Below, one piece after another: positions 53,176 to 54,442 of a DNA stretch of 54,442 nucleotides; position 1 is the stretch's first letter, and every line of letters starts with the position of its first letter. Where the stretch lies: the NCBI GenBank assembly GCA_964538515.1, contig CAZIEW010000032.1, positions 1-54,442 on the forward strand, written 5' to 3'. Made by a program: the position numbers and the translations under genes. The notes under the pieces were generated by a model. It saw only the letters and a list, made by a program, of their open reading frames with translations, had not been told where the DNA came from and made no database searches. Source of the DNA: CALBZH01 sp964538515 (GTDB lineage Bacteria > Desulfobacterota > Syntrophobacteria > Syntrophobacterales > Syntrophobacteraceae).

Positions 53176-54442
53176 TGCGGACACCCCTCAAAGCGGGGCG
53201 GTCGTTCTGTCCGTTTTGGCGCTTGGTTGAAAGTCAGCCCTACTCCACGTCTCAATCCCCTCAAAGCGGGGCGGTCGTTCTGTCAATGGTTGTGATTCTT
53301 ACAGAAGGGAGGATTGACCATGTGTCTCAATCCCCTCAAAGCGGGGCGGTCGTTCTGTCGATGGCTACCGGGCTGTATCAGCCAATGGTGATTGAGTCTC
53401 AATCCCCTCAAAGCGGGGCGGTCGTTCTGTCTAGCGGAATTGGCTCGGAGAAGAATACTGGCTGAGAAGTCTCAATCCCCTCAAAGCGGGGCGGTCGTTC
53501 TGTCAACAAACTGACTGGGTGTAGGAGGATTGAGATGTACTGGTCTCAATACCCTCAAAGCGGGGCGGTAGTTCTTTCAATGGTTGTGATTATTACTGAA
53601 GGTATGATTTACAATGTGTCTCAATCCCCTCAAAGCGGGGCGGTCGTTCTGTCTCTGATAACTATCTTGTAGATACAGATGACCATGATGAGTCTCAATC
53701 CCCTCAAAGCGGGGCGGTCGTTCTGTCTGACCGTTTCCGACTGATGACCAGGGGCGAAGCTTTCGCTGTCTCAATCCCCTCAAAGCGGGGCGGTCGTTCT
53801 GTCTTACAGTACCGTAGTAGCTTCTGTGAACGCTAAACTGTCTCAATCCCCTCAAAGCGGGGCGGTCGTTCTGTCCTGTTAAGCTGAAGGTGTCTGGTTC
53901 AGCAGGAAATAGCACGTCTCAATCCCCTCAAAGCGGGGCGGTCGTTCTGTCATATGGTTCGGGTGGTGAACAATAACTCACAACCACCCAGTCTCAATCC
54001 CCTCAAAGCGGGGCGGTCGTTCTGTCCTTACTCGAAATGTATGTGAATTTCGGCGGTGCTTTCAATGTCTCAATCCCCTCAAAGCGGGGCGGTCGTTCTG
54101 TCAAAAATAACGAATTGGTAGAAATTGATGCAACAGGTTCAGGTCTCAATCCCCTCAAAGCGGGGCGGTCGTTCTGTCATTGTGTATGCTAAGGTTCATC
54201 GAAGATATCCACCATGTCTCAATCCCCTCAAAGCGGGGCGGTCGTTCTGTCCGTGAGGTCTCCGACGCCGGGGTAAAGGGTCGGAGGGTAGTCTCAATCC
54301 CCTCAAAGCGGGGCGGTCGTTCTGTCGTATTGGCTGTTTGGCGACACGCCGGACAGCGACGCCGTCTCAATCCCCTCAAAGCGGGGCGGTCGTTCTGTCA
54401 GGATCATCCACGAGACCACGTCGTCCTATGAGGATGAGTCTC
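53176..54442 (-). CRISPR. CRISPR array, 17 full repeats plus a partial one at the window end
   Basis: Repeats are 36 bp, beginning GTCTCAATCCCC and ending GGTCGTTCTGTC on the plus strand, with 17 spacers of 36-40 bp. Repeats start at 53176 (degenerate), 53249, 53324, 53396, 53469, 53543 (mutated), 53618, 53692, 53768, 53840, 53916, 53991, 54067, 54143, 54216, 54291, 54364, and a partial one at 54438. On the minus strand the repeat ends ATTGAGAC, close to the ATTGAAAC 8-base handle of type I/III crRNAs, and contains CCCCGC..GAGGGG able to fold. The leftmost repeat is degraded in exactly that handle, as expected for the leader-distal end, so the leader probably lies to the right, outside the window. 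No cas gene is visible. Confidence 0.95.

Noticed and set aside
53175..54431. Open frames running through the CRISPR array on both strands
   Set aside because: The 36-bp repeat is a multiple of three and stop-free in some frames, so frames stay open by construction; the repeated peptides are an artefact of the array.

Overview
The window looks like a chromosomal segment of a GC-rich, probably anaerobic, Gram-negative bacterium. The mix of lipoproteins, very large PAS-rich histidine kinases, a benzoyl-CoA/2-hydroxyacyl-CoA dehydratase-type activase, a corrinoid-protein-like 4Fe-4S protein next to a DUF3786 gene, and PerR-KatG peroxide defence best fits Desulfobacterota (a Syntrophobacter-like lineage). 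This assignment is inference from gene content; no rRNA or tRNA gene was recognised.

Layout. 1-1.4 kb: the 5' end of katG (minus strand, cut by the window edge) and a PerR-type Fur regulator whose promoter carries a perfect 8-1-8 palindrome. 1.5-1.65 kb: a 113-bp MITE-like element with 16-bp inverted ends and an 8-bp target duplication. 1.7-9.3 kb: two divergently oriented hybrid histidine kinases that look paralogous in their transmitter and receiver parts. 9.3-14.1 kb: an accessory island of lower coding density with an IS66-like remnant, an AT-richer lipoprotein, a decayed MazF-like gene and three intact toxin-antitoxin pairs (Phd/PIN, DUF6364-type/VapC, Rv0623-type VapB/VapC), separated by degenerate ~115-bp repeats. 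14.6-19.9 kb: a single-gene TssB-TssC sheath fusion with no other T6SS component, an APC permease, an exported protein of unknown function and a beta-lactamase-fold serine hydrolase. 20.7-24.5 kb: a ybbA-ybbP-tesA operon. 24.8-28.8 kb: two tandem TPR lipoproteins, a DUF2251 protein and an FAD/NAD(P)-binding protein. 29.0-35.1 kb: a minus-strand cluster of radical SAM protein, MMPL/RND exporter, dehydratase activase and a DUF2235 (Tle1-like) lipase-fold protein. 35.5-40.1 kb: a secreted protein, cysQ, comF, cheW and galE. 40.5-44.8 kb: a translationally coupled trio (4Fe-4S protein, DUF3786 protein, BtuF-like protein), a small unknown, a TIM-barrel isomerase, a thiamine-binding MTH1187-family protein and khpA. 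45.1-47.6 kb: a Lon-like (S16) protease. 47.8-52.9 kb: a 1702-residue histidine kinase with nine PAS domains and a PocR domain. 53.2 kb to the end: a CRISPR array with 17 full repeats that continues beyond the window; no cas gene is present here.

A second small mobile-element family (about 106-109 bp, ends TAGTGCTC(C/T)GTCAA) occurs five times between 19.9 and 45.0 kb. In two copies its terminal TAG is the stop codon of the adjoining gene.

The most unusual observations are: a diverged duplicate repeat-spacer unit in the CRISPR array whose changes are almost all G:C to T:A; the repeat-punctuated toxin-antitoxin island; the MITE families; the orphan TssBC fusion; and the radical SAM-RND-activase cluster.
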